From JAHTBL01 sp038532735 (GTDB taxonomy: Bacteria > Pseudomonadota > Alphaproteobacteria > Rhodobacterales > Rhodobacteraceae), in assembly GCA_038532735.1 (NCBI GenBank), contig JBCBAC010000006.1, positions 62,001 through 126,000 on the forward strand: DNA of 64,000 bases, given 5' to 3'. The notes under the pieces were generated by a model. That model ran no database searches and was not told the DNA's origin. It saw only the letters and a program-made list of their open reading frames with translations. Shown here one piece after another: positions 7,881-14,943 of the stretch (position 1 is its first letter; each line of letters opens with the position of its first letter). The position numbers were made by a program, and so were the translations under genes.

Positions 7881-9159
7881 AGCGCAGCGCCTCAACCGGG
7901 TTCAGGCGTGCGGCTCTGCGGGCTGGGAAGATCGTCACGACGAAAGACAGCCCCAGCGATAGAGCAACAGCAGAGAGCACATCCCCCAGCTCCAGCTTCG
8001 CCGGAAGCGCGTAAATCCCGCGGATCGACGGGTCCCAGACGCCGCCGCCAGAGACGAAATTCACCACGCTGAAAATCGGGTCAATATAAATCGCAAAGAG
8101 GCAACCCAGAATGACGCCCAGCGCCGTTCCGATCAGCCCGGTGAAGGCTCCGCAGATGAAGAAGACCCGCAGCAGAGAGCCCTCCGTCAGGCCCATCGTG
8201 CGGAGAATGCCGATATCGCGACCCTTGTTTTTGACCAGCATAATCAGGCCCGAGATAATGTTCATCGCCGCGATCAGAACGAGGATCGACAGGATGATGA
8301 ACATCACGTTGTCCTCGATATCGAGTGCGCGCAGAAAGCTGCCCGACGCGTCGCGCCACGTCCACAGCAACGCACGCTCCCCCGCGGCTTGCAGCAGCGG
8401 CAGGGTCAGATCGTCAATCGCCTCGGGCTCTTCGACCATGACCTCCAGCTCGTCGGCCACGCCGTCGCGGTTGAAGTAAAGTTGAGCCTCCTCAAACGGC
8501 ATATAGACACGCGTCCGGTCGATGTCGTAGCGCCCGGCGGTGAAGATATAGACCACTTCATAAGCGTTCACGCGCGGGCTGGTACCAAACGCGGTCTTCA
8601 CCCCGTGGGGAGAGATCAACTTGATCGGATCGCCAAGACGTAGCCCCAACTCGCGCGCCACGCCGGAGCCGATGGCGACCCCTTCGTTAAACCGTGCGAT
8701 ATCGCCTTGGAACTCTTCAGGGTTTGCCACCCGCGGGATCGTGTTCAAATCCTCAGCCGAGATGCCAAAGACCTGCACCCCGCTGTTGTTCTGCCCCGCA
8801 TTGGCCATCACCTGGCCCTTCACCAAAGGGGCCACGCGGGTCACGCCGGGGATCGCGCGGATCCGCTCGGCCATGTCCTCGTAGTCGTCAATCGTGCGCG
8901 ATTGAACGCCAAATTCATTGACCACTGTCGTGTTGTAGACGGTCACATGGGCATTCGCGCCAAGGATCGTGTCGACGAATTCCGCCCTAAACCCGGATCG
9001 CACGGCCAACGTCGCGATCAGCGCAAACACCGCCAGCGTGATGCCGATCAGGCTGATCCACGTCATCGTGCTGACGCCACCTTCGGCCTTTTTTGCCCGC
9101 AGGTAGCGCCACGCAATCATCCACTCGAACGGGGCGAAAGGAGCTGTTTTGCCAGCCAT
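7873..9159 (-). CDS. lolC: Lipoprotein-releasing permease LolC/LolE
   Basis: 428-residue inner-membrane permease of the lipoprotein sorting machine. It has one membrane helix near the N-terminus (ISLIGITLAVFALIATLAV), a large periplasmic domain (about residues 45-290) and three C-terminal helices (FIILSILVLIAAMNIISGL, VFFICGAFTGLIGTALGVIL, VLSAVALSLGLSFVVTIFPA), ending ARLNPVEALRYE. WRYLRAKKAEGGVS at the start is the Lol signature. Only one permease gene is next to lolD, as commonly seen outside gammaproteobacteria, so it likely works as a homodimer. ATG 9159 has a GAGGA site; an upstream in-frame start at 9225 lacks support. Confidence 0.93.
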   Translation of the reverse strand: MAGKTAPFAPFEWMIAWRYLRAKKAEGGVSTMTWISLIGITLAVFALIATLAVRSGFRAEFVDTILGANAHVTVYNTTVVNEFGVQSRTIDDYEDMAERIRAIPGVTRVAPLVKGQVMANAGQNNSGVQVFGISAEDLNTIPRVANPEEFQGDIARFNEGVAIGSGVARELGLRLGDPIKLISPHGVKTAFGTSPRVNAYEVVYIFTAGRYDIDRTRVYMPFEEAQLYFNRDGVADELEVMVEEPEAIDDLTLPLLQAAGERALLWTWRDASGSFLRALDIEDNVMFIILSILVLIAAMNIISGLIMLVKNKGRDIGILRTMGLTEGSLLRVFFICGAFTGLIGTALGVILGCLFAIYIDPIFSVVNFVSGGGVWDPSIRGIYALPAKLELGDVLSAVALSLGLSFVVTIFPARRAARLNPVEALRYE

Positions 9160-9247
9160 ATTGTCCTCAATCTGCGCGATCTGCCTTTGGGGGCGGACCG
9201 TGGGGCGTTTGCGCGCGATGGTCAAGGCAAAGGGGCGTTATCCGCCG

Positions 9248-10789
9248 CTAGCCCGCAGGCAAATGGATGGTGAAACGCTCTCGAATGGCGAGGTCAAGGT
9301 CAGGTGCCAGCCGCGCCCGACTGCCTTGCGCGAGGATTTCGTTCATCTTCGCGGTGGCTTTCTCCAGAAGATCAGGCCGTCCCATTTCTTCCCATTCCTT
9401 GGGGGAGGATCGGTCAGCTGTGGCGGGATAAATGTATTCCGTCTGCATGAGCCGGAGGGTCTGTTCGGTGCCCAGATAATGGCCCGGCCCGCCGATGCAG
9501 GTGGTGCGCATGCTTTCAAGGCTGAGCGTATCATCATTCACCTCGATCCCACGCACACAGCGCAGGGCCTGACCCAGCAGATCATCACCAAGGACAAGCG
9601 ATTGCTGACAAAAGCCCAGCAAAGACGCATGCATGCCTGCCGCCTCATACACCATGTTTAGACCGGATAGGCCCGCCATGACGTTTGACATCGCTTGCTC
9701 CCAACCGGCTTGCATGTCTGGCAGTTTCGCATCCGCGATCCCGGCCGCGGCGCCGGTGGGCAGCCCGTAAAACCGCCCCATCTGCGCGCAACCCGCGGTC
9801 AGCAACGCTTGCTCCCCCGATCCGCCCGACATCGCGCCGGTGCGTAAATCGCTCACGAAGGGCCACGTGCCAAAAATTGCTGGATGCCCCGGCGCGATGG
9901 CGTTCACATAAACAACGCCCGCCAAACATTCGGCCACCGCTTGCACAATCGCGCCAGCAATCGGTGCAGGTGCTGTCGCCCCCGCTTGCCCCGCCGAGAG
10001 CAGCAATACCGGCATGCCACCGCGGATCATCGCTTCCATCGTTTCGCAGGACTCGGTTGCGAACTTCATCGGTGGGACGACGAAGCAGTTTGAATTCAGC
10101 ACGAAAGGCCGCGCGCGCCAGGCCCCCTCAGAGCCTGCGATCATTTGGAGCAGTTCAAGGATGTCGTCGCAAAAATCGGGCTCCGAGATTGAGGTGCCGA
10201 TATGCTTGGTCGTACCGCTCACGCAGGCATAGATCGTATTCAGATCCATCTCTCGATTGTTCGCGATGTCGCGCGCAACCATGGGACGTTGCAGAAAGTG
10301 GATGTTGTCGAGCCGGTCGACCAGACAGGCCGCATCGTAGAGGTCCTGCAAGGTGCTTTCGCGATAGGTCCCAGTCACAGGGTCCGCGATATGAACCGCT
10401 GCGCCCGCCGTGCCAAAGTGCACTTTGGTGCCCGACAGATGCAAATCATGCTGCGGATCCCGCGCGTGAAGGGTCAGGTCCTTGGCGGCAACGGCCAGCA
10501 TGTCTTCGACCAAAGCGCGCGGATAGCGCAGCCGGCCATCCTCCCCCAGAATGGCGCCGGCGTTGACCATCACGTCAACGCCGCTTTGGGGCGCATCCGC
10601 CAAACCGATAGTCTCCAACGCGGTCAGTGCCGCCGCGTGGATGCGCGCGATATCTGCGTCGGACAGCGGGTTATACGTGCCACCCTCAAGCCCTGCGCGC
10701 ACCGGGCGCACATCTTCGGTCAACGGGGCCGCGCGCAATGCTTTACGGGCAGCGCGCCCTCCGGAGCGGCGAGGTTTCAATTGGTTCAT
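9248..10789 (-). CDS. MttB-family (trimethylamine methyltransferase-like) corrinoid methyltransferase, non-pyrrolysine
   Basis: 513-residue protein of the MttB superfamily, whose members move a methyl group from a quaternary or tertiary amine (trimethylamine, glycine betaine, carnitine and similar) to a corrinoid protein. Landmarks: GLEGGTYNPLSDADIARIHAA at the start, VHFGTAGAAVHIADPVTG, PFVLNSNCFVVPPMKFATES, MSGGSGEQALLTAGCAQMGR, GLPTGAAAGIADAKLPDMQAG and GGPGHYLGTEQTL. There is no in-frame TAG, so it is of the pyrrolysine-free MtgB-like class and its substrate cannot be read off. No corrinoid protein gene adjoins it. ATG 10789 follows an AAAGGAAG site that lies in a perfect hairpin (10799-10836), preceded by a short leader ORF. 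Confidence 0.9.
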   Translation of the reverse strand: MNQLKPRRSGGRAARKALRAAPLTEDVRPVRAGLEGGTYNPLSDADIARIHAAALTALETIGLADAPQSGVDVMVNAGAILGEDGRLRYPRALVEDMLAVAAKDLTLHARDPQHDLHLSGTKVHFGTAGAAVHIADPVTGTYRESTLQDLYDAACLVDRLDNIHFLQRPMVARDIANNREMDLNTIYACVSGTTKHIGTSISEPDFCDDILELLQMIAGSEGAWRARPFVLNSNCFVVPPMKFATESCETMEAMIRGGMPVLLLSAGQAGATAPAPIAGAIVQAVAECLAGVVYVNAIAPGHPAIFGTWPFVSDLRTGAMSGGSGEQALLTAGCAQMGRFYGLPTGAAAGIADAKLPDMQAGWEQAMSNVMAGLSGLNMVYEAAGMHASLLGFCQQSLVLGDDLLGQALRCVRGIEVNDDTLSLESMRTTCIGGPGHYLGTEQTLRLMQTEYIYPATADRSSPKEWEEMGRPDLLEKATAKMNEILAQGSRARLAPDLDLAIRERFTIHLPAG

Positions 10790-10798
10790 GTCTGTCTT

Positions 10799-10836
10799 CC
10801 TTTGATCTGAGGGGTGGGTCCGGCTCAGATCAAAGG
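10799..10836 (-). promoter_or_regulatory. Perfect 13-bp hairpin covering the mttB-like ribosome binding site
   Basis: On the minus strand CCTTTGATCTGAG pairs without mismatch with CTCAGATCAAAGG across a 12-base loop. The 5' arm is the last codons plus stop (TGA) of the leader ORF. The 3' arm ends in AAAGG, the ribosome binding site of the methyltransferase, 9-10 bases before its ATG. Neither strand has a T run after it, so it is not a typical terminator. It is best read as a translational switch opened by ribosomes finishing the leader. Confidence 0.7.
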
Positions 10837-10911
10837 GGCACCACGCGCAGCGCGACCGCGTTGGGCACCAATCGTGCGAATAGTCAGTACAAGACGCCAA
10901 AAGGTCTGCAT
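10825..10911 (-). CDS. 28-residue leader peptide upstream of the MttB homologue
   Basis: A short ORF starting at ATG 10911 with a strong GGGAGG site six bases before it, encoding 28 residues: MQTFWRLVLTIRT, then a basic Arg/Gly/Ala-rich stretch (GAQRGRAARG), ending APLI. No family is recognised. It ends 35 bases before the methyltransferase start, and its last three codons and stop form one arm of the hairpin at 10799-10836. The strong ribosome binding site and this placement suggest a regulatory leader whose translation couples to mttB. It could instead be a small functional protein. A longer in-frame start at 11025 runs into the proS terminator and is unlikely. Confidence 0.6.
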   Translation of the reverse strand: MQTFWRLVLTIRTIGAQRGRAARGAPLI

Positions 10912-11000
10912 GGCGATCCTCCCGGCTAGGAGAGTGCCACAACATCTGCCAAATGCATGTCTAAATACGACACGGGCGCTCGCCACGCCCTGAGTGCTGG

Positions 11001-11046
11001 AAGAGTTTTCAGAAAACTCTTTCAAAACTCTTCTAAAGAGTTTTCA
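11001..11046 (-). terminator. Double-hairpin terminator downstream of proS
   Basis: Two stacked inverted repeats, AAAACTCTT-tag-AAGAGTTTT and AGAGTTTTC-t-GAAAACTCT on the minus strand, begin just after the proS stop. They are followed by CC-rich rather than T-rich DNA, but the A/T tracts flank each stem. The adjacent arms can re-pair, so alternative folds are possible. Confidence 0.7.
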
Positions 11047-11052
11047 CGGCGA

Positions 11053-12390
11053 TCAAAGTGACGCGTAGATTTTCGCAATCTTTTCAACAGCCTGCTCAGG
11101 CGACAGCTCTTCACTTTCACCGGTACGACGGCTGGTCAGCTCCACCACGCCGTTCTTCAGGCCACGCGGCCCGACCGTGATCCGCCACGGCAAACCGATC
11201 AAATCCATTGTCGCAAACTTGCCACCCGCCCGCTCATTGCGGTCGTCATAAAGTGGCTCCAGACCAAGTGCTGTCAGCGATGTGTAAAGCGCATCGCAGG
11301 CCGCGTCCGCTTCGGCATCGCCTTGCTTGAGATTCACAATCCCGCATTGGAACGGCGTCACACCTTCAGGCCAGATGATGCCCTTGTCGTCATGGCTGGC
11401 CTCAATGATCGCGCCCAGCAGGCGCGACACACCAATGCCGTGGCTGCCCATATGCACCGGCACTCGCTCGCCTTGGTCATTGACGACGGTCGCGCCCATC
11501 GCCTCGGAATATTTGGTGCCGAAATAGAAGATCTGGCCCACTTCGATCCCGCGCGCTGTGCGACGACGCTCTTCCGGCACCTCGGCAAAAACAGCCTCGT
11601 CATGGGTTTCATCCGTGCGCGCATAACGCGTCGTGAACTCCTCCAGAATGGCCTGGCATTGATCCACGTCGTCATAGTCGATCTCGCGATCTCCGAAGGT
11701 CAGATCGGTGACGGCGCTGTCATAAAAGACCTCGCTCTCGCCGGTCTCAGCCAGCACGAGAAACTCGTGGGTATAATCGCCACCAATCGGGCCGCCATCG
11801 GCGCGCATCGGGATGGCTTGCAGGCCCATCCGCTCATAACTGCGCAGGTAGCTGACCAGATGACGGTTATACGCGTGCAACGCATCTTCCTTGGTCAAGT
11901 CAAAGTTATAGCCGTCTTTCATGTAGAACTCACGGCCCCGCATCACACCAAAGCGCGGGCGCACTTCATCGCGGAATTTCCACTGAATGTGATAGAGCGT
12001 CAGTGGCAGGTCCTTGTAGCTGCCCACATGGGAGCGGAAAATATCCGTGATCAGCTCTTCATTGGTGGGCCCATAAAGCATATCGCGTCCATGGCGGTCC
12101 GACATGCGCAGCATCTCTTCGCCGTAATCATCGTACCGCCCACTTTCGCGCCACAGATCCGCCGATTGCAGCGTCGGCATCAGCATCGGGATGTGGCCCG
12201 CGCGGATCTGTTCTTCATGCACGATGTTTTCAATCTTCTTGAGCACCTTGAAGCCCATCGGTAGCCAAGAATAAATCCCCGCACTGGCCTGCTTGATCAT
12301 GCCCGCACGCAGCATCAGCCGGTGGCTGACGATCTGCGCCTCGGCAGGGGTTTCTTTCAAAACGGGCAGGAAATATCGGCTCAGGCGCAT
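11053..12390 (-). CDS. proS: Prolyl-tRNA synthetase, short alphaproteobacterial type
   Basis: 445-residue class II synthetase that charges tRNA-Pro. Motif 1 region: GMIKQASAGIYSWLPMGFKVLKKIENIVHEE. Motif 2: QWKFRDEVRPRFGVMRGREFYMKDGYNF. Motif 3: HGIGVSRLLGAIIEA. The anticodon-binding domain follows (IVNLKQGDAEADAACDALY, YDDRNERAGGKFATMDLIGLPWRITVGPRG). The roughly 180-residue editing insert of E. coli ProS is absent, as usual in alphaproteobacteria. ATG 12390 (MRLSRYFLPVLKETP) fits family starts better than the frame's first codon at 12405. Confidence 0.97.
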   Translation of the reverse strand: MRLSRYFLPVLKETPAEAQIVSHRLMLRAGMIKQASAGIYSWLPMGFKVLKKIENIVHEEQIRAGHIPMLMPTLQSADLWRESGRYDDYGEEMLRMSDRHGRDMLYGPTNEELITDIFRSHVGSYKDLPLTLYHIQWKFRDEVRPRFGVMRGREFYMKDGYNFDLTKEDALHAYNRHLVSYLRSYERMGLQAIPMRADGGPIGGDYTHEFLVLAETGESEVFYDSAVTDLTFGDREIDYDDVDQCQAILEEFTTRYARTDETHDEAVFAEVPEERRRTARGIEVGQIFYFGTKYSEAMGATVVNDQGERVPVHMGSHGIGVSRLLGAIIEASHDDKGIIWPEGVTPFQCGIVNLKQGDAEADAACDALYTSLTALGLEPLYDDRNERAGGKFATMDLIGLPWRITVGPRGLKNGVVELTSRRTGESEELSPEQAVEKIAKIYASL

Positions 12391-12470
12391 TGGGAATGTC
12401 CACAATCAAAGAACGGTCCCGAGCGGTGTAGCGGTGCGCATCGTGACAGACAAGTGATCACGCATAGTCA

Positions 12471-12532
12471 CAGGCGCGTCATCGCCGTGAACCGAGGTGA
12501 CGCGCCTGCCGTAACCCTTTGCACATGCAAAG
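12471..12532. promoter_or_regulatory. Two palindromes in the proS/fasciclin intergenic region
   Basis: An 11-bp perfect inverted repeat CAGGCGCGTCA / TGACGCGCCTG with a 16-base gap (12471-12508) is followed by CTTTGCA-CA-TGCAAAG (12517-12532), ending 30 bp before the fasciclin start. They could be operators or a hairpin in the 5' leader. No regulator is identified. Confidence 0.4.
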
Positions 12533-12562
12533 AGCATGGTTTGCAAAACAAAGGTAAGAACG

Positions 12563-13084
12563 ATGAAAAACATCTTCAAGATCACGGTTGCCGCAGCTGC
12601 TTTCGCGGCAAGCACAGCCGCCACCACTGCCACTGCCAACACCGTTGTCGATATCGCCGCGGGAGACGAGCGTTTCACGACCCTCGTCGCCGCTGTTCAG
12701 GCCGCAGGCCTTGCCGAGACGCTGTCCGGCCCCGGCCCGTTCACAGTCTTCGCACCCGTCAATGACGCCTTCGCCGCCCTGCCCGACGGCACGGTCGAGA
12801 CGTTGCTGCAGCCCGAGAACAAAGAACAACTGACCAATGTGTTGCTCTATCATGTCGATGATCGCAACCTCACCGCGGGTCAAATCCCCGCAGGCTCCAA
12901 CTTCTTCAAGCCGATCCTCGCGTCCGAGCGGACCTGCATCACCAAAAACGCAAATGGCGTCATGGTTGCTGACGGCACCGGTGAGATGGCCAATGTCATT
13001 ATCGCCGACATCAAAGCCGATAACGGCGTGATCCACGTGATCGACAAGGTCTTGCTGCCCGGCACACGGCCCGACTGCCACTAA
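12563..13084 (+). CDS. Secreted fasciclin (FAS1) domain protein
   Basis: 173 residues: a signal peptide (KITVAAAAFAASTAATTATA) then a single FAS1/BIgH3 domain, with the two conserved stretches GPGPFTVFAPVNDAFAALP (H1) and NGVIHVIDKVLLP (H2) and the YH pair in LLYHVDDRNLTAGQIP. FAS1 proteins are adhesion or surface proteins; in alphaproteobacteria they are often stress-induced exported proteins. ATG 12563 has an AAAGG site; an earlier start at 12536 would spoil the signal peptide. A GC-rich hairpin follows the stop. Upstream palindromes may control it. Confidence 0.9.
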   Translation: MKNIFKITVAAAAFAASTAATTATANTVVDIAAGDERFTTLVAAVQAAGLAETLSGPGPFTVFAPVNDAFAALPDGTVETLLQPENKEQLTNVLLYHVDDRNLTAGQIPAGSNFFKPILASERTCITKNANGVMVADGTGEMANVIIADIKADNGVIHVIDKVLLPGTRPDCH

Positions 13085-13091
13085 AAGACCC

Positions 13092-13117
13092 GCTCTGCCA
13101 GCCCCGGCTGGCGGAGC
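13092..13117 (+). terminator. GC-rich hairpin after the fasciclin gene
   Basis: GCTCTGCCAG / CTGGCGGAGC, one G-T pair in the stem, eight bases after the stop. There is no T tract, so it may need Rho or only protect the 3' end. Confidence 0.5.
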
Positions 13118-13179
13118 AACCCTTGCAAGCCCGCCCGCAACGCGCAATGTAGACCGCAAGCGAAATTGTTGAGGTATCC

Positions 13180-14259
13180 ATGGGCTTACCCGTCGAACAA
13201 CAAGTGAAATACTGGGGCATCGCGACAGTGGTGCTTTTCGTCGTTCTTTGGTTTCTGGGCGATGTGATCCTGCCCTTTGTGCTGGGCGGGGCATTGGCCT
13301 ATTGCCTTGATCCGATCGCCGACCGGTTAGAGCGTATGGGGCTCAGCCGGATCGCCGCGACCATCGTGATAACGCTTGTGGCGCTGCTGATTTTCACGAT
13401 CCTGATCCTGCTGGTTGTGCCGACCTTGATCCAGCAAACCAGCGCGCTGATCCGCTCTGCGCCTGAGATTTTCAACAATCTGCAGACCTTCCTGTCCGAA
13501 CGGTTCCCCTCGATCATGGTCGAAGACAGCACGATCCGTCAGCAACTGCTCAAGATCGGTGCAGCGATTGAATCCCGCGGGGCTGAGCTTTTGAACACTG
13601 TTGTCACCTCCGCAGCAGGGCTTGTGAACGTCATCGTCCTCGTCGTGATTGTGCCTGTGGTGACGTTCTATCTGCTGCTCGACTGGGACAACATGACCGC
13701 CCGGATCGATGATCTGCTACCCCGCGATCACGCTCCGACGGTGCGCAACATCGCTCGACAGATCGACAAGACACTCGCTTCTTTCATCCGCGGGCAAGGC
13801 ACGGTCTGCCTGATCCTTGGCACGTATTACGCCGTCGCCCTGATGCTCATCGGCCTCAATTTCGGCTTGGTTGTCGGCTTCATCGCCGGGCTGATCTCAT
13901 TCATCCCGTATGTCGGCGCGGTCGTGGGCGGGGGCCTTGCGCTTGGCTTGGGTATTTTTCAGTTTTGGGGTGAATGGTATATGCTGGCGGCTGTTGCTGC
14001 CGTGTTTTTCTCAGGCCAGATGGTGGAAGGGAATATCCTCACGCCTAACCTGGTGGGCAGCAGCGTCGGGCTGCACCCGGTTTGGCTGATCTTCGCCCTC
14101 TCGGTCTTCGGATCGCTCTTTGGCTTTGTTGGCATGCTGGTGGCGGTGCCTGTGGCCGCCATGATCGGCGTCATCGCCCGGTTTGCGATCAGCCAATACA
14201 AAAGCGGACGCCTATACAAAGGCACATCGGGACAGAACGAACCCGACGCCGACGCATAA
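13180..14259 (+). CDS. AI-2E/PerM family permease
   Basis: 359-residue inner-membrane protein with about eight helices in the AI-2E transporter layout: two N-terminal helices (IATVVLFVVLWFLGDVILPFV, ATIVITLVALLIFTILILLVV), a soluble stretch with amphipathic helices (about 90-150), then LVNVIVLVVIVPVVTFYLLLDWD and the C-terminal set (VGFIAGLISFIPYVGAVVGGG, LVGSSVGLHPVWLIFALSVFG). The PYVG and LHP motifs are typical. The substrate in this branch is unknown; AI-2 export has been shown for only a few members. The next gene begins directly at its stop codon, and the order with hdaA-ppk-ppx suggests one transcript. Confidence 0.88.
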   Translation: MGLPVEQQVKYWGIATVVLFVVLWFLGDVILPFVLGGALAYCLDPIADRLERMGLSRIAATIVITLVALLIFTILILLVVPTLIQQTSALIRSAPEIFNNLQTFLSERFPSIMVEDSTIRQQLLKIGAAIESRGAELLNTVVTSAAGLVNVIVLVVIVPVVTFYLLLDWDNMTARIDDLLPRDHAPTVRNIARQIDKTLASFIRGQGTVCLILGTYYAVALMLIGLNFGLVVGFIAGLISFIPYVGAVVGGGLALGLGIFQFWGEWYMLAAVAAVFFSGQMVEGNILTPNLVGSSVGLHPVWLIFALSVFGSLFGFVGMLVAVPVAAMIGVIARFAISQYKSGRLYKGTSGQNEPDADA

Positions 14260-14943
14260 ATGGCCAAACAGCTCGCCTTTGACCTGCCCAGCAAAACGGC
14301 TTTGGGGCGCGAGGATTTCTTTGTCTCGCCCGCCAATGCGACCGCAGTCGCAACGTTGGAGACGCCTGCCCTTTGGCCCAACGGCAAACTGGTGCTGACC
14401 GGCCCGACAGGTGCAGGGAAAACCCACCTTGCCCATGTCTGGGCGGGCGACACGGGCGCGCGAATGATCACTGCGGCCGAGCTTGAAACGCTCGACATCG
14501 ACGCCACAGCCACGGGCCCGCTTGTGGTCGAGGACGCCGATCAGATCGCGCCTGATCCCGACGCGCAAATCGCGCTCTTTCACCTGCACAACAGGATGGC
14601 CGAACGCGGCCAGCCCCTGCTGCTGACCGCCAGCGCGCCGCCCAGCCAATGGGGCCTTACCCTGCCCGATCTGGCCAGCCGGATGGAGGCCACAAACACC
14701 GTCGCGATCGAGCTACCGGATGATGCGCTTCTGTCCGCGGTGCTGCTCAAGCTCTTTGACGACCGTCAGTTGAAGCCCGCCTTGACCGTTGTGCAGTATC
14801 TGGCGGCCAATATGGACCGCTCTTTCGCGCAAGCGGGCGCCATCGTGACTGCGATGGACGAAGAGGCCTTGCAATCGGGGCGCGAGATCAATCGCGGCTT
14901 GGCCATTGATATACTGGACAAAATCGCCACCTCAGGTGCATGA
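14260..14943 (+). CDS. hdaA: DnaA-related regulator HdaA
   Basis: 227 residues, homologous to the AAA+ domain of DnaA but without the DNA-binding domain IV, as in Hda/HdaA. An N-terminal clamp-like QLAFDLP may bind the beta sliding clamp. Walker A is GPTGAGKTHL, the Walker B equivalent is PLVVEDADQI, and sensor 1 follows in LLLTASAPPSQW. HdaA works with the clamp to promote hydrolysis of DnaA-ATP and so prevents re-initiation. The ATG follows the stop of the upstream permease gene without a gap, and its end overlaps the ppk frame as ATGA, so translation is coupled along the operon. Confidence 0.88.
   Translation: MAKQLAFDLPSKTALGREDFFVSPANATAVATLETPALWPNGKLVLTGPTGAGKTHLAHVWAGDTGARMITAAELETLDIDATATGPLVVEDADQIAPDPDAQIALFHLHNRMAERGQPLLLTASAPPSQWGLTLPDLASRMEATNTVAIELPDDALLSAVLLKLFDDRQLKPALTVVQYLAANMDRSFAQAGAIVTAMDEEALQSGREINRGLAIDILDKIATSGA

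Noticed and set aside
10799..10836. Hairpin as an intrinsic transcription terminator
   Set aside because: Neither strand has a T run after the stem, and the stem contains the ribosome site of the next gene.
10924..10939. Sigma-54-like promoter (TGGCAC-N5-TAGCC) before the leader ORF
   Set aside because: The -12 half matches poorly and the resulting transcript would start within a few bases of the leader ATG, leaving out its strong ribosome site.
12540..12547. TTTGCAAA upstream of the fasciclin gene as a PccR site
   Set aside because: Single copy, right at the ribosome-site region, with no pathway link; probably chance.
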